A stretch of DNA of 32,503 nt, from NCBI GenBank assembly GCA_026260175.1, contig JAKCWW010006438.1, positions 1-32,503 of the forward strand. The letters are read 5' to 3'. This stretch comes from Reticulitermes lucifugus. Lineage: Eukaryota; Arthropoda; Insecta; Blattodea; Rhinotermitidae. This document shows, in pieces, positions 10,451 through 23,065 of this stretch (positions are counted from its first letter, which is position 1; each line of letters begins with the position of its first letter). Under the pieces are notes generated by a model that worked only from the letters and a program-made list of their open reading frames with translations, had not been told where the DNA came from and ran no database searches. The translations under genes and the position numbers were made by a program.

Positions 10451-11082
10451 GGCATCATATCCCAGAAGTCTGTAATTTACAACGTAATATTCGTTTGTTA
10501 CCGTAGTTCCAAAATAGGTGAACTACCACAGATTCGAAAGATTTACTCATATATCTTTTCTTACCATGACGGAACTTTGACGTGACATGAACACAGTACG
10601 TAGTGAGTAGTACGTCACGTACGCATCGTACCACACACATCCTTTCCAACTCATAATTTTTATTTGACGATACATGCCTATAACTAATGCAACTGAAACC
10701 CGTTGTTACATAATCAAATGATTAACCCAAAAGTGGACTCATCTTAGGCCAGCAAACACCCTTGAGCCCCCCCCCCCCACTAAAATCTGGTAGAGCCCAC
10801 ATTTCTCATTTACCCTCTGCGTTGATGTAACACATGTCCCAAACATCTTATGCTTTTCGGCTTCATCACCGTAACACTGAACGAAGGGTACAAATTGCAT
10901 GTAATTCATCTTATGATTTGCTCCAACCTCCTGCTACGTATACTTCCTTCACTTCCTTTAGTCGAATCTCTTCTAATGGTAGGTGTAGAGACAGCGAAGT
11001 GGTTTGCCTGTAATCAACTAGAATCTCGGATATGAGGGGTACTGACCCCCAGTATCCTAGATTTGTTTAGGGTTTACTGCCC
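10451..11082. other. Mostly featureless; poly-C tract at 10767-10778
   Basis: A run of twelve C lies at 10767-10778. No exon, RNA gene or recognised repeat elsewhere. Confidence 0.45.
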
Positions 11083-11122
11083 TAGGAGGGCTGGCTTCAC
11101 CAGGCCTCACCAGCCCCTCCTA
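11083..11122. repeat. Short GC-rich inverted repeat
   Basis: TAGGAGGGCTGG at 11083-11094 pairs with CCAGCCCCTCCTA at 11110-11122, with one extra base in the right arm and a 15-nt loop. It sits in a locally GC-rich patch (about 11040-11210). No T-run follows and there is no bacterial context, so it is not a terminator. Confidence 0.6.
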
Positions 11123-11424
11123 CCAGATCCACATTAGCCATTTTCAGGATTCTCACCAGGCCTTCTCAGCTACCGTAGTGATCCTGGGGATAAATCCCCG
11201 CCGTACTTCCCTACTTCTGTTGCCCATCCTTCATGACGAGGACGCCTTACATACAAATATTAACACCTAAGATTGTCCCTTCCCGCCTCTGCCCTCTATG
11301 GTAATGTTAAAAGCTATTCGCAATACGGTCTCAAGTCGGCTTCCGCTGTTACCCTACTAAAAAATTCAGACACCAGAATTCGAAAAAGAGCTGATATCCT
11401 TTCCTTCAGTTTTAGTCAATTTTT
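11123..11424. other. No supported feature
   Basis: The GC-rich patch continues to about 11210, then ordinary sequence. No recognisable coding. Confidence 0.4.
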
Positions 11425-11500
11425 ACGAACCGCCCCGGGAAAACATGTGATGTTTTAGCACTGGGCTAGACAGGTAAGTGTTACCGCTACACCAGCCTGA
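11425..11500 (-). mobile_element. Possible tRNA-like SINE head, degenerate
   Basis: On the minus strand TGGTGTAGCGGTAA (11481-11494) resembles an A box, and the words AACACTTACCTG follow as in several insect SINEs. No acceptable B box follows at the expected spacing, so the call is tentative. Confidence 0.3.
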
Positions 11501-12249
11501 TCGGTAGAGGATGTTGCGGATGAGCCTATATACTAGTGCAACGGTAGACACAACATTGTCTGTCGCAATATGTTTTAAATCTGGAGAGAAGAAGGTCGAC
11601 CGCCCCATTACATCCTCCACCCATTTCCGACGACACGGGAATACATACACGTTCAACACAAACGAAGGACATCACGTTCCGCGTACAATCCTTGTACAAG
11701 GCAAAGTACATGGCCGGATCATGGATGTTAAGAAAAAAGGTGTCTAATTATGGGGCAAAAACTTCACCGTGTTCACCTACGGCATAAATACGACTATAAT
11801 GCACCCAGAGATGCGACAAAAGGCAGCCCTTCAATCCAGCAAGTATCACGGGGTTTCAATATTGTGCAGTAGAATATAAAATATACAAGAGCGTAAAATT
11901 CATAGAATGTATTGCAACAGTCCATCTTTATGGGTTGTTTGTCCTGAAAGCAACCAGTGAACAATCAATGAAGAGGCCGCGTTCAGCTCTCTTCGACCGT
12001 CCGTAGACGCTGCATTTCCCAAATCACTCAGTTTGCTTCGCTTAATTAACAATGTTTGCTCAGTTGTGATCTTGATACGCTTTAAGATACGCACTCGTCC
12101 TAGTGTATTTGCCTGAACTGAGAAAAGCACAAACGCAATGGTCAGCATATCCCCGGATCGTGATAAAAGAAAGGGCGGACGATTATTGAGGGATTAAATA
12201 TGTGGTAAACAGCTGCCGTGGCCTACATTACGGTACTTACTACCACAGC
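11501..12249. other. No supported feature
   Basis: Short overlapping frames on both strands, none protein-like. No repeat boundary is seen. Confidence 0.4.
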
Positions 12250-12390
12250 GTTTTCCTAGGGGGAATGAGAAAAATTAAGCAAGAAAACCCACATTCAGGA
12301 TTCCCACCACCGACCTACGAACCGAACATGTAGCCTTCCGAATACGAACAGGGACGCCAAACGACTTCACCACGGCGCTCGACCCCACAC
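12250..12390 (-). mobile_element. tRNA-derived SINE
   Basis: On the minus strand an A-box-like GGTGAAGTCGTTTGG (12358-12372) is followed by a B-box-like GGTTCGTAGGTC (12312-12323) at normal Pol III spacing. The body continues GGGAATCCTGAATGTGGG and TTTTTCTCATTCCCCC, a typical SINE layout. The B box has lost its canonical last residues. The 3' limit is approximate. Confidence 0.5.
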
Positions 12391-13384
12391 AATTCAACTG
12401 TAATTGATATCGTGTAACGGGACGTCTCCACCAACAAAAACTGGTGGGTCGGACTTTATTTTCATTCCTGTCCGCCTATTACACCTACTTTACGTAAAGG
12501 TGCTAATGAGTTTTATTTTGTCAGTGCAAACATCCACCATGTCATATGCCTTCCAAATCATTCAAGATCACGACACACAAAACCATTTTCAGTTCTCTTA
12601 TCTGGGTATGAAACATGGCTTCTTACTCTGAATGAAAAACATACGCTCCATGGTACAGGAACTTGCTTCAACAGTTCAAAGGATCAAGAGATGTCATGCT
12701 TCTGCGTTTCTTACACAGCAGTTTAAGTTACGCATTACAAACATGATGACGTTATATCACACACACCCATAAAATAGCAAGAATAGCATGAGCCAGTCCA
12801 CTGATTATTACAAGGTTTTTACTTTCTTTGTGTTACACGTTCTGGTTAAATAGCTTTCATTATCTCGCATATGCATTCCTGGATATTACCAAAGTGTCTC
12901 TGAATTATGCGTACGTAGACGTTAACTGTGAACGCATTATTTGCGTGAATGCACGCGCCCAAAACTGTTACCTCACTTCCTTTTCCCTTCCACTTACCAG
13001 GCACACAGCAGTATACAAGCCATTACATACAGTTGGAATACGCGCGCCGTGGTAAACAAAAATTTGGAACAGACTGCAGCACCATCTGTACGCTGTAAAA
13101 TGAATAACCCGCTTACAAAACGGCGTCCAGTGCCATCTATTCGTACAGTCCACTACCTCTTCTGGCTCAAGTCATCTCTAAGGCGAACAGGCTGCAGGTC
13201 CCAAACGCAAATCGCACGCCGGCCAAGATCTACAGTCGGCCGCACGTTATTTTCAGCAATAAAAGGTTAAACACTTGTTTAAAATTAAACACAAAATTAA
13301 AACTACACCATTAAATAACTATCATTATTAATAAATTTTACGTTGTGTTCACCGTGCATGGTGTAGTGAACGTGACCTTGAACC
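12391..13384. other. No supported feature
   Basis: Frames of up to 109 codons (12941-13270, plus) have no recognised motif. AT-rich DNA precedes the retroelement-tail motif at 13385. Confidence 0.4.
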
Positions 13385-13475
13385 CCTGATGATGGCTCTA
13401 TTGCAGCCGAAACATATGTACGGTTAGTGGACATGCTTAAGAAATAAAGTGCATATCATTATCAATAATTTAAAG
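13385..13475 (+). mobile_element. Retroelement 3'-end motif with poly(A) signal
   Basis: CCTGATGATGGCTCTATTGC followed by AGCCGAAACATATGTA is a short hairpin-forming motif (GGCT...AGCC). I recognise it from the 3' ends of several retroelement families, where CCTGATGA...GCCGAAAC recurs. AATAAA follows at 13443-13448. The body of the element is not recognisable upstream. Related words (GCCGAAACATGTTTC) occur in the foldback element at 24037-24051. Confidence 0.45.
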
Positions 13476-14500
13476 CTGTTCTGCACTGTGATCGCTGAGG
13501 TCTGCCTTCAGAGGAAAAGCAAACAATGCAAATTCCAACATACTTCTACTAAATATGCTCCAGAAAAACGGTTTCTGGGGATTTAAGGTGCAGGAAGTGA
13601 TCAAGGTTATGCAGCTTTAACTGATTTTCCAGCAATCCAAGCTTAGCTTTGAAACCCTTACTAATGTCAAACATTTATTTATTGGAGTTGTGTTTTTTGT
13701 TAAAGTTGCAATAATACTAAATCTATACAAAAACACAATTTCAATAAATAAAGCCACCAACAAAGGCACTATTTATACAATTAAAAAATTGTGCAAGACA
13801 TAATGTGAGCTGTCACGAGAGTATATGTGGTATTTGTATTTTATTTCCTTACTACTAACAATGCATTTTTACACTCGGCGTGATGATGGTCTACAAGACC
13901 AACACACGTAGGCCCTACATGTAGCTCTCCATTACATAATAAACGCATAGTTGTGTGTGATGGTAGTTTAATATTTATTTAATTAATCTTTTATGAGTAT
14001 TCAATTTATGACCTGCAGCTATCCTGAAGTTTCTGTGGCGAATTTAACATATTACTGCAGTTTTTAATACTGTTTAACGCTTCTATACGTTAACTTCTTA
14101 CTATCACTGAACAACGACTAAGTAAGGACCACTTCAGTGTATTGTCCTGCAGGAGGAAACCCCTTGAAAATTCCAAACTTTATTCAGCTGATACATTAAG
14201 AAGAATGCTATGGGACAAGAAGCATGCCTGAAGGTTGAGGATGGGAAATGGGCGTACGTATTCAGAGTATGGTCCACCGGCGGGCTTTTGTGGAACACGG
14301 GAATGAACTTTCGGGATAAATAAAGACGAAGAGTTTCTTAACCGAGTAATTATCAACCGTTCAAGCACGCTGCACCTTGGAGATTGGATAAATGGCATAA
14401 GTGTGTCGGAATATATTAAGGGTGTGATGCTAAGGATTCAACAGTTCTGGGGTATGACGCCGTGACAACAGGTAGTTACCAATCAGTAGGTGCAGTATTC
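13476..14500. other. No supported feature
   Basis: AT-rich, with short frames only. No repeat or exon was supportable. Confidence 0.4.
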
Positions 14501-14547
14501 CAGAAGACTTGAATCTTCGTCAACACTACTGTGATAACTTCATATCG
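14501..14547 (-). repeat. Dispersed repeat segment, shared with 26396-26442
   Basis: CAGAAGACTTGAATCTTC followed by GTCAACACTACTGTGATAAC is matched in the same orientation by AGAAGGCTTGAATCTTC and AGCAACAACAGTGATAAC at 26396-26442. On the minus strand the frame reads RYEVITVVLTKIQVFW, a peptide type I associate with an insect interspersed repeat (the same one that yields VTPCSLV further on). Ends are not defined. Confidence 0.6.
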
Positions 14548-17500
14548 CGCACGTGTTAAGACAGTCTCAGAAAGCACCACGTGCTGCACATTAAAATTCC
14601 AAAGACAGCTTAGAATAGTGAGGAATGTTACACACAAAATTACGTTTTCGTAAAGTGAGCTCGCTGATACAGCGACTAGATAGCATCCCATCAAGAGTTC
14701 TAGAAGCTCACTCATTGCGAAATATTGGGTGAATGGTAAAATTGAGGACAATCACAAGTAATGACACCACTACTCGCCCTTGCATATCCTCCGCCTTAAA
14801 ATGTCATTCCACTGTCGGCAGTAATACATAATCGCGATGACATAACAGATGGCAAAGAAGTCTCAAACAACATGCTAACAAGTCTCTTCAACAGAAAACA
14901 TCTCCAACTAGTGTCACAAAAAACTCAAGTAAGCCAATTAAAAAGCTCTCGGAAATGGCGGAGTGAATTTCAGAATTCTTAAGGAGTAAGCCACTCATAT
15001 TTCAGTACTATTAATAAATATGTTCAAAGCATGCCACCAGAACATTTTCTGATATCAGGTTACAATGACAGAACCTAACAAAACTACAGAAATTCTACAT
15101 AAACAATGAACACGAAATGCTATAGATGTTAAATCAGGAACAGACAGAACAAGACTATGAACATTCACCTCAGGTGATACTGAAGAAACATAGTTTTCGA
15201 TTTTGTGAACTACGAAAGTTTGTAACAAAACCTTCTTCTTCAACAAACACCGCTCTTTGATCATCTGTTTCTATTTGTATAGGTATTCTAAACAAAGTAC
15301 GCCTATACATTTCTGTGTATTCAACAGAACACATACACCATAAAGCTGTAATAACATATAAGAACTGCTAACAAAGCCTATAAAAATGTAGCAAAATCCA
15401 GCGACATGCTAAAGACAGTAACAAATCTAAGTTGTATTCTTGATTAAACAAGCAGTAGTTTAAAATCTGAAAATGTATACTACCATTCAATTCATAATAT
15501 CAAATCTTCCAGTGCCCTATTCAAAAATATGAAAATTAAAATACAGTTATAACACTATTTGCCTGCAACTTCATCCATTAGCAAACACGTACGTATACTG
15601 AAGGTGTCTTGAGAACTGAAACATAATGATACATAATTTGTCCTCCGGCATTATACTTGTCGACTTCAGTGTTCAAACAGGATCAACACTGCTTCTCCGT
15701 TCCTGCATGCTGAACAGGTTTCTGTCAGATTAAGTACAATGCAAAGATACATGCAAGCACACACATGGAATTACTTATAAGTGATTTCATTCAAAAGTTT
15801 TTTTCCGGAATGATTCCGAACTGTTTATTACACGAATTTCTAATAAAATATAATACACTTATATGTCCATATGCCTGTAGTATTTGTTTGCACTAGTTCG
15901 TGATTTCTTAAGTTTGAAAGAAATCGATACAGCTAGTGACTACAGCTGGCTCATTGAAGTGACGTGATTATGCTCGTTACATTCCAATGCCTGACACAGC
16001 AGATTTCTTTCCTCGACTGAAAAACTCTTATATAAGGTTTATCGCATAAATAATTTGTGCATAACGTGAAATATAGATCTCGTTAATATCTGCAATTTTA
16101 CTAGACGCATCTTTTTCGATATCGTGTATCTTCAAGTGAAACACTGTTATTGGCTACGCAGTGTGAGATTGGCAATTAGTATGTGCAATAACATATTTGT
16201 ATCCAAAATACGTGATCAGAAAGGTCAATGAAAAACAGTCAACCGCAAAGAACGCAGTTGGAAAACATGTTGTTAAGAACAGAGTGCAACCTCCTCTCGT
16301 TTTAACAATATGTTGTTCACGTCTTGTTAATTAAATGTAATTTACGTGTACTTTTCGCCGGGGAGAAAATGTGGATTCTGGAAACCGAAATGATAACACG
16401 TGTGGCGACATTGTGGATTAGCGGGTTGCTGTTCTCTACTGTGAATTGTGCTCGAACATGTAAATACGGATCGGGGTCAGTGAGAGTTGCAGTTATGACG
16501 CAACAAACAGCACAACACACGTTCATGATGCTGTAACTGGCATGATTCATGCCATGAACACAGCTCACAAATCTGTGCCTCTTGACTTCTCATTGCGCCT
16601 GTTTGGTATTAAGTATGCCCGGATATCAATTATGAGCCTTTAACTCTGAGTGGACAGGCTGTCAATAGTAAACCTGGGTCACCATGCGCACATGTCTCAG
16701 AAATACGTGCTTAATGGATAAGGTGCGCATTAAAAAAACTTCCCATTCTAAATACGAACTGACGATCATGAGATAAACTTCTTTCTCACAAATGACCTCC
16801 GGGAACCGAGTCATGGCGGTATAACCATAAATTCTAATCTGTAAGAAATGTCAGAACCTAATTAAAGAAACAGTCGTGGCAGTATAAACGTCTCCTCAAA
16901 TGCGAAAGAACAACCGCTGATTCAGAAAATATTAATGGCATTATAACCATTACATTTGGTTTGGGTTCGGCTTCTAAGTTAAAGTTTCATTTGTACACCC
17001 CTGTATGTACAATCACTGCATCTGAATCGCTAACAAACCACTACATACTTCAGGAGTGTCTACAGATTTACCTTAAAACTGTTTAAATCTACTTAATACT
17101 TGATACGCCGGTATTATCTACCAATAACGTATATCCTATTGTTGAAGTTACAGGTAACAAATTTTCCTAAAATTAGACAAAAAAGTATATTTGGTGAATC
17201 GATCAGGCCTATAATAAAAATCTGAACACCAAATGTCAAGAAACACGTAAATCGAAGGACACTGTGATGTCAGTAGCTCATTACACATTGTTGCGAAACG
17301 CCCCTAAAATGGGACACCCACTCTGAAGACCCTGAACGAAGGTTACAGTTGTATCGAGATACTAACTGCTATTTCTTACACAACATTTGCTTCTGCTGCA
17401 AGAATGGTACACAAAATGAATAAAGAAAAAATGCTGTAACTTCGCTTTTACATGATGGGACAATTTATTAACAGACTGACTTACCATACTTGCAACAACA

Positions 17501-17719
17501 GGAAAAAATCTACCGCTGGATTTTCAAGTTATGAACTCTCTACCATCATTGGATTCACCTTCTGCATTTCTATTAACTTTTTAGGCGGTTCGTGTTCACT
17601 TCTTAATTTGGTTACTTTCCGACGCGGTATAAACTTCTGAACAAGTAACAGTAAGGTACCTATAAATAATGAATAAACGGGAATCAGTGGCAATAAGAGA
17701 TTCGTAAGAACGGACAAAT
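14548..17719. other. Long stretch without a supported gene
   Basis: Over 3 kb of AT-rich DNA with frames of at most 83 codons. The only pattern noted is three similar words ATGGCGGTATAAC, GTGGCAGTATAAAC and ATGGCATTATAACC at 16813, 16876 and 16935, spaced about 60 bp. They may be vestigial tandem units or chance. Confidence 0.4.
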
Positions 17720-17835
17720 GAAAATGAAGAAAAAGTTTTTTGGGTTGCCGGCATCTATCGGGATTCGAACAAAGCACTTTGGAATGCAAACTTGTTACCG
17801 CAGTACCAACCCACTCGGTGTGCAGGTTCGCCAAC
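17720..17835 (-). mobile_element. tRNA-derived SINE head
   Basis: On the minus strand GTGGGTTGGTACTG (17801-17814) resembles an A box and TTGTTCGAATCCC (17760-17772) is a near-canonical B box at the right spacing. The sequence then runs GATAGATGCCGGCAACCC into an A/T-rich tail. The anticodon region shows no tRNA-like stem that I can verify, so I call a SINE head rather than a tRNA gene. Confidence 0.6.
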
Positions 17836-20800
17836 GCGTTTCTCTCACACAAATGGAAATTCGTCAGGCTGTCATCACAACTTTCGAAAAATATGTCTTA
17901 ACAGAATCACGTGTTTTGCTTTTTGGAATAAAGAGACACGAAAATAATCGGAGATGACGCTCAAAAATCGGAATGTATGATCATGTTAGACTAGCATGAA
18001 TGACATCATACGTGGATCTTTGGCTTTTCCCGATAATCGACACAAATTTAATAACAAGAGTAGGGGACATTCCACGTCAAAATTTACTTTCGTTGTATCA
18101 TCAGGTGGCATCGTTACTCTTAAATTAGGATCACGTGAGAGTTGTTCTTTTTCAGCTGGGGAACACATTTAGGTTTGCTTTCTTTATAAAACATGTTCTG
18201 TTAATACGCCTATATTCTACACGCATAAAGGTATATGAAATGGCAGAAAATGATGTAATTACATAAATACAAGATTATATACTTATATTATTTGTATATT
18301 CAGGTGAAAGTATTAAAGTTCTCATTTGTGTCGCCTCTGTTTTTGTCTCCCTCGCCCCACGCCCAAGTTCTAATACCGCACTTTAACGCTGCTTTAACCA
18401 ATATCTGGTAAGATTTACTATACGTAAGCACTCCTGCCTATGATTTTACTGCACTGTCACTGACTTTGTAATTTGTAAACAGTGCTTTCCGTGCCAAATG
18501 CGACGTGGCCCATACGTCCACGAACTGCAGCCGTCAAACGGCAGGCCGCAGTCAATGTGTTCCACGTGCCAAGAGCTACGGCCTGCCAACAATGCTGGTA
18601 TGGACGGCCTGGCCACCATGTGGCCGAAACGAAGACGTATCATGGGTGTTCAATGCAAACAGCGGAGGAATTCATGTCAATTGTACTGAAAGGTGCGGTG
18701 TGGTAATTCGAACTTTGACGTCCGAGCGACTTACTCGTACTTTCGTTCCTCCTCTCAGTCTCTCAAAGCACTTCTCACGCAGAGTTATTAAAGACAAAAG
18801 TAAACGACTACTTCATATTTACAGTTCCACGATAAGACGAGGTATCTGTTACTGAAAACCCAGAGACGTTCAACATGAAAAACAAAAGATAACAGGAAGG
18901 TTCATTTCATAGACACTGCAAACAAACACATACAAAGCTGCAAACAATACTGTTTGTAACTAAATATATCGTCTTCAGCATTTACATCAGGCCAGCTCAA
19001 CCCTTTTCTGTGGTGCAGGCAACTTCGGCAAAATTTGGTCTGCATGCAGACAACACACACATGCAATATACAGAATGAATGAATGAATGAATAAGTATAC
19101 GTATAATTATATGCATAATGTTACCTGTTAATTTTTCTGTACATCATGTGCAATAAGATATACCGGTAATAAAGAGGAAAATTTATTAAAAACGCAATGC
19201 ATTACATAGGCTACTGTGGTTTTTAGCACATTTTTACGAAATGAATTATTAACGTAATTAATGTCCCCACAATTAAACAGTTCATGAAGTTTTCAAAATG
19301 GATTCGGCGTTCTATCTCGGCTTTGCCAGAGAAATTTAAAATGTCGCGGGCAATATGTTGCGCGGCGAGCTACGGGTTGAGCGGCCTGATTTACATGGTC
19401 GAAACCAGGCTACACCTGGAGCACTTGAGCTCTGGAGTTTAATCGAATACCCCAAGACATTATTGTAAAATAAAATAACCCAACTTAAATATTATGATGT
19501 TCTGTATCCCGTTGTTATCTGTACAAGTAATAATTGTTAAATAATTTTATCCTATCAAGTATTTGTACCATCACTATCATAAAATGTCAATAGCCACTTG
19601 TACAGTTTTCGAGCCAGTACCCGGCTACAATTCGAATCCAGGCTATTTTAGCAGAAGTGCCTAATTGAGAATTAACGACATCACGACACAAAAATGTAAT
19701 TTGGACAATCGTTCTACTTGAAACTTAAAAATTCATCTGCTGTTAAATCATCACAAAAAAATAAACAGCCGTTTAAGGAACTGTGATATTTTTGCCAAAT
19801 AATTTGATCTACTACTACTACTTTACCCGGACCATCAATCGATCATGTGTGCATCATGAACCCGATTACAGTTCCCTGGTGTTTAACTGAACATTTGCGG
19901 TACGTCATTCCAACACCGGCGTGTAATCATACATTGACAGTATCATTTTATTATCACGAACTCAACAGGATTATATGTTTGAGACCAACGTCGCTGTTCT
20001 TTCTTTTTGTACATTCGCGTATTCTGTACCAGATACATTTTTATATATTTTCAAGTTTTGCTTTATCGATGTGTGAAGCGGAATGTTCTCGAATAAGAGT
20101 ATATTTTCGTAACTGGTGATAATACATTCAAGCATATGAAACCTGTATATAATGTACTTACAGCCAGGAGATGAACCATTTTTCCTGGTGCATCTGTATG
20201 GATGGTACGTTCCTGGTTGAACCTTGCCGTACATTGTCCTATCCATAATTTTGGATACGCTGATAATACACTATCACACAAACGAGAAGACTACCAAAAG
20301 CTGAAATGCGATAAAAACCACTGCACCAAAGGCTGTTTCAGTGAGTCAGCTGTTTATTTTCGCAGTCCACTTGTGATAATGAATACCAGATCATTATCAT
20401 TTGCCACTACTAGGTCGCATCACCTGCACTCACATGTTACAAGGAACCAGACAGTTCTCACACACTAACGTTTACATGCTGTGTGTGAAAGGAAGAATTT
20501 AAAAATTCTCCAAATCGTACAGCCTGGGGGACGGGGGGAATGAACACGCTATGTTTTTCTCCTTAATTTTTTTCTTTGGCTATATTTTTGGGGTATAAGT
20601 GCTGCGCTTGCGTCAGTCAAAAACTTTTCTCTCTTGTGTTCGATGGTTCAAACAAACTACTGAGACAGACAGAATTAGAGCGTACAGCAGCGACAGATGC
20701 TGGCTGGAGGGAGTCTTGTAGTATAACGTACGTCGCGCCATTCCCTCTCCTTGTCTCAACCGATCTCCTCCGCCATTCACTTTGCATTACGATGCTGATC

Positions 20801-20958
20801 GCCGTGCGTGCTTAAGATTAATTCGTCACAAAAAACAAAAAAACACGTCAAAACGTTACTGGATACAAGCACAAATTGTGTGTAACCTCACTTGCCTCAA
20901 GGAGCCAATTCAAGCAAGTAATATAATTACGATTGCTATATTATTCGTTTTGCTGTTA
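17836..20958. other. No supported gene; minor simple repeats
   Basis: A (GAAT)n tract lies at 19072-19092 and a short CTA tract at 19809-19822. A GC-richer patch at 18480-18660 carries overlapping frames on both strands (up to 116 codons) that I do not recognise. TTCGAATCC near 19634 lacks a partner A box. Confidence 0.4.
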
Positions 20959-21019
20959 CCAGCACCAGCACCACCACCACCACCGCTACTACTACTACTA
21001 CTACCACCACCACCACCAA
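20959..21019. repeat. CAC/CTA trinucleotide microsatellite
   Basis: CAC repeats flank a CTA block. In one frame this encodes a Pro/Leu run, but the surrounding frame has no protein character. Confidence 0.85.
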
Positions 21020-21114
21020 CATGTAATCGGCCATCAGGCTCTAAAGACAACATGTAAATAAATGACTATTCAATTACTATTTTCTTGCTGTGACACCTCT
21101 TTTTGAGTTTCTAG

Positions 21115-21305
21115 ATCACACACACGAGGCATGATGACTCTTCTGAACAAGTGCTCAGCTCGTCTCAGAGGCCGCTACCTACACAACACACAACAAACGC
21201 AAGAGACGAACATCCATGCCCTTAGCGGGATTCGAACCCACGATCCCAGAAATCGGGCGGCTGCAGACCTACACCTTAGATCGCACGGCCACTGGGATCG
21301 GCATT
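21115..21305 (-). mobile_element. tRNA-derived SINE, Leu/Ser-like head
   Basis: On the minus strand the A-box region GTGGCCGTGCGATCTAAGG (21274-21292) resembles the D arm of class II (Leu/Ser) tRNAs. The B box GGGTTCGAATCCC (21227-21239) is intact. The body continues GCTAAGGGCATGGATG and ends with GAGCTGAGCACTTGTTCAG, wording I recall from cockroach SINEs. The plus-strand frame GIRTHDPRNRAAADL over it is the kind of spurious peptide often annotated from such SINEs. Of the heads here, this one is best preserved. Confidence 0.75.
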
Positions 21306-21524
21306 CAGTTACTATTAAAACATCACTATCGTAGTTTCGCTTACACAGTAGCGCGCTGTCATTACTACTACATCGTCGTCGTTATTCTTGTTTCGTTAAA
21401 TGACCACACTGTTTCAAGTGTGCGAGTTTCAACAGCGTCGAATGAGACAGGAAAATGATCATGAATCGTGAGTAGGAAGAACGAGGTCGAGGCCATTTAA
21501 ATTACTATCCCAACGTTCATCTTG

Positions 21525-21630
21525 ACATACTGAAGAAAATCTTCGTCAGGGCGGCCGGTACCCTGGACGAGTGTCGAACCATGTGCGTCTCCTGAATACG
21601 GGATCTCGAATTCACTACACCATCCTGCTT
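21525..21630 (-). mobile_element. tRNA-derived SINE, second family
   Basis: On the minus strand an A-box-like ATGGTGTAGTGAA (21611-21623) and a degenerate B box GGTTCGACACTC (21569-21580) are followed by GTACCGGCCGCCCTGACGA and a TTTTCTTC run, a layout typical of insect tRNA-derived SINEs. The head differs from the neighbouring SINE at 21115-21305, so the two are separate insertions in the same orientation. Confidence 0.55.
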
Positions 21631-22911
21631 GGTACTTCTACTTAACTTCAAAGTGTTTGTGACCTAATGTAAGCTAACCAACTTACATCATGCAGTGGGC
21701 CTCACTGCTAACCGGACTTCTGACTGGTGCACAGTGCTGTGGCTGGGAAGTTATGGACCACCCACCCTACAGTCGCATCTCGCGCCCATTGATTCCCTTC
21801 TCTTTGGGCTTCTTAAGAAGTGCCTGGCTGGTAAGAGATTTGCAACAGGCGCCAACGTGAAGTAAGATGTCACCTCCTGGCTACAGACACTTGACAAGTG
21901 TTCCATGCTGGAAGACAAGCCTTGGTGCCACGGTGAGGCAAATGCTTAATGCCAATGGTGACTATGCGAAGGTACGATGTGCACCCAGGCGACATGTGTA
22001 CATTTAAGTCAGAATAAAGTTCCCGGACTCTGAGCGCTTGTTACCTTTTTTTTAAAACTCATTTGTATTTCAGTCTCCATAATATCATTAATCCCTGTAG
22101 TGTCTTATTTTGAGGGAACAATAAATAATGCGTTTCAAGTAAGCAAAGTGTTCAGAAAAATATTTTGACCTAAGAAAGACCAAGTAACTGGCCCACAGTT
22201 TCTGAACCTTTTCCATTTGGCACAGCACACTAAAATGTGAACACAATGTAGCTGTGTAGATATGTATGCCCAACTGCCTTTACATTACTCATCACTTTTG
22301 GTGACTTTCCACACAGAAAGTTCTTCTTAAGAAGGTGACAGTTGCTTAGGAAGTCGAAAAATCCTCTGCATTTCACAAATCCTAGGATCATCACCCATGA
22401 CACAGATACTTGCCACCTGACCCAGACCAGTCGAGCAGTTCACCTCGTAACATTCTGTTTCTTTAACATCAATTTCATCATCGTATCACCCATGCCACAC
22501 CTTCCAAATTCTCTCCACCCTTCAAGTTTTCTGACTAAAAATTTTGTATGCATGTCCTGCCCATTCCATCCTTCTTGACATTATTGTTCAAAAATATTTG
22601 GTCTAACAGCCACAACAAACCAATGGAATTCAAAGCACGTACTTCATTATGATGACTGACTGTTTGTCAGGAGTATACATTACAAATCTCCTCTTAGCAA
22701 TTTTCCCCCGTTTCCTCTTACTTCATCTCTCTTAGGTCAAAATATTCCCTGCAGAGATCCAGCAAGTTAGTTGAAATTGTAATGCTTGTTCTGACTTGCA
22801 TTCTTGAGATAGTGAGTTGCAATCTTGACTAGTTTTACTCACTGTCCTCGGGCAAATGCGGCAAAAAGCTACTGGGAACTAGTAACCGGTATAGCAATGG
22901 AAAACTGTTAC
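21631..22911. other. Transition into CpG-poor DNA; no supported gene
   Basis: CpG is still frequent to about 22.1 kb and becomes rare after it. Frames reach only 78 codons. No exon with convincing splice sites was found. Confidence 0.4.
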
Positions 22912-23010
22912 ACAGATAGATAGATAGAAAGAAAGACAGACAGCCAGATGGATGGACGGATGGACAGACAGACAGACAGAGCGATAGATAGATACATAGA
23001 TAGATAGAAA
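22912..23010. repeat. GATA/GACA compound microsatellite
   Basis: GATA, GACA, GGAC and GATG tetranucleotides alternate over about 100 bp. The minus frame over it encodes a Leu/Ser/Tyr-rich artefact. Confidence 0.9.
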
Positions 23011-23065
23011 AATACACTTTTATGTATCTTGGAATATGGCATCCTGTTGTGTTACATGTAAAGAC

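Noticed and set aside
11083-11122. Rho-independent terminator
   Set aside because: GC-rich hairpin without a T-run, in a eukaryotic context.
18446-18855. Overlapping frames on both strands in the GC-richer patch
   Set aside because: Five frames are open at once, which reflects composition; none resembles a known family.
19620-19645. AATTCGAATCC as a B box
   Set aside because: TTCGAA is self-complementary and no A box lies at a suitable distance on either strand.
21227-21292. Functional tRNA-Leu/Ser gene
   Set aside because: The A and B boxes are present, but the acceptor and anticodon regions do not give a clean cloverleaf and the sequence continues into a SINE body.
21216-21458. Plus frame with AGFEPTIPEIGRLQTYTLDR
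   Set aside because: It is the antisense translation of the tRNA-derived SINE head; such peptides are a known annotation artefact.
22912-23010. CRISPR-like direct repeats
   Set aside because: The repeats are 4-bp units without unique spacers; it is a compound microsatellite.
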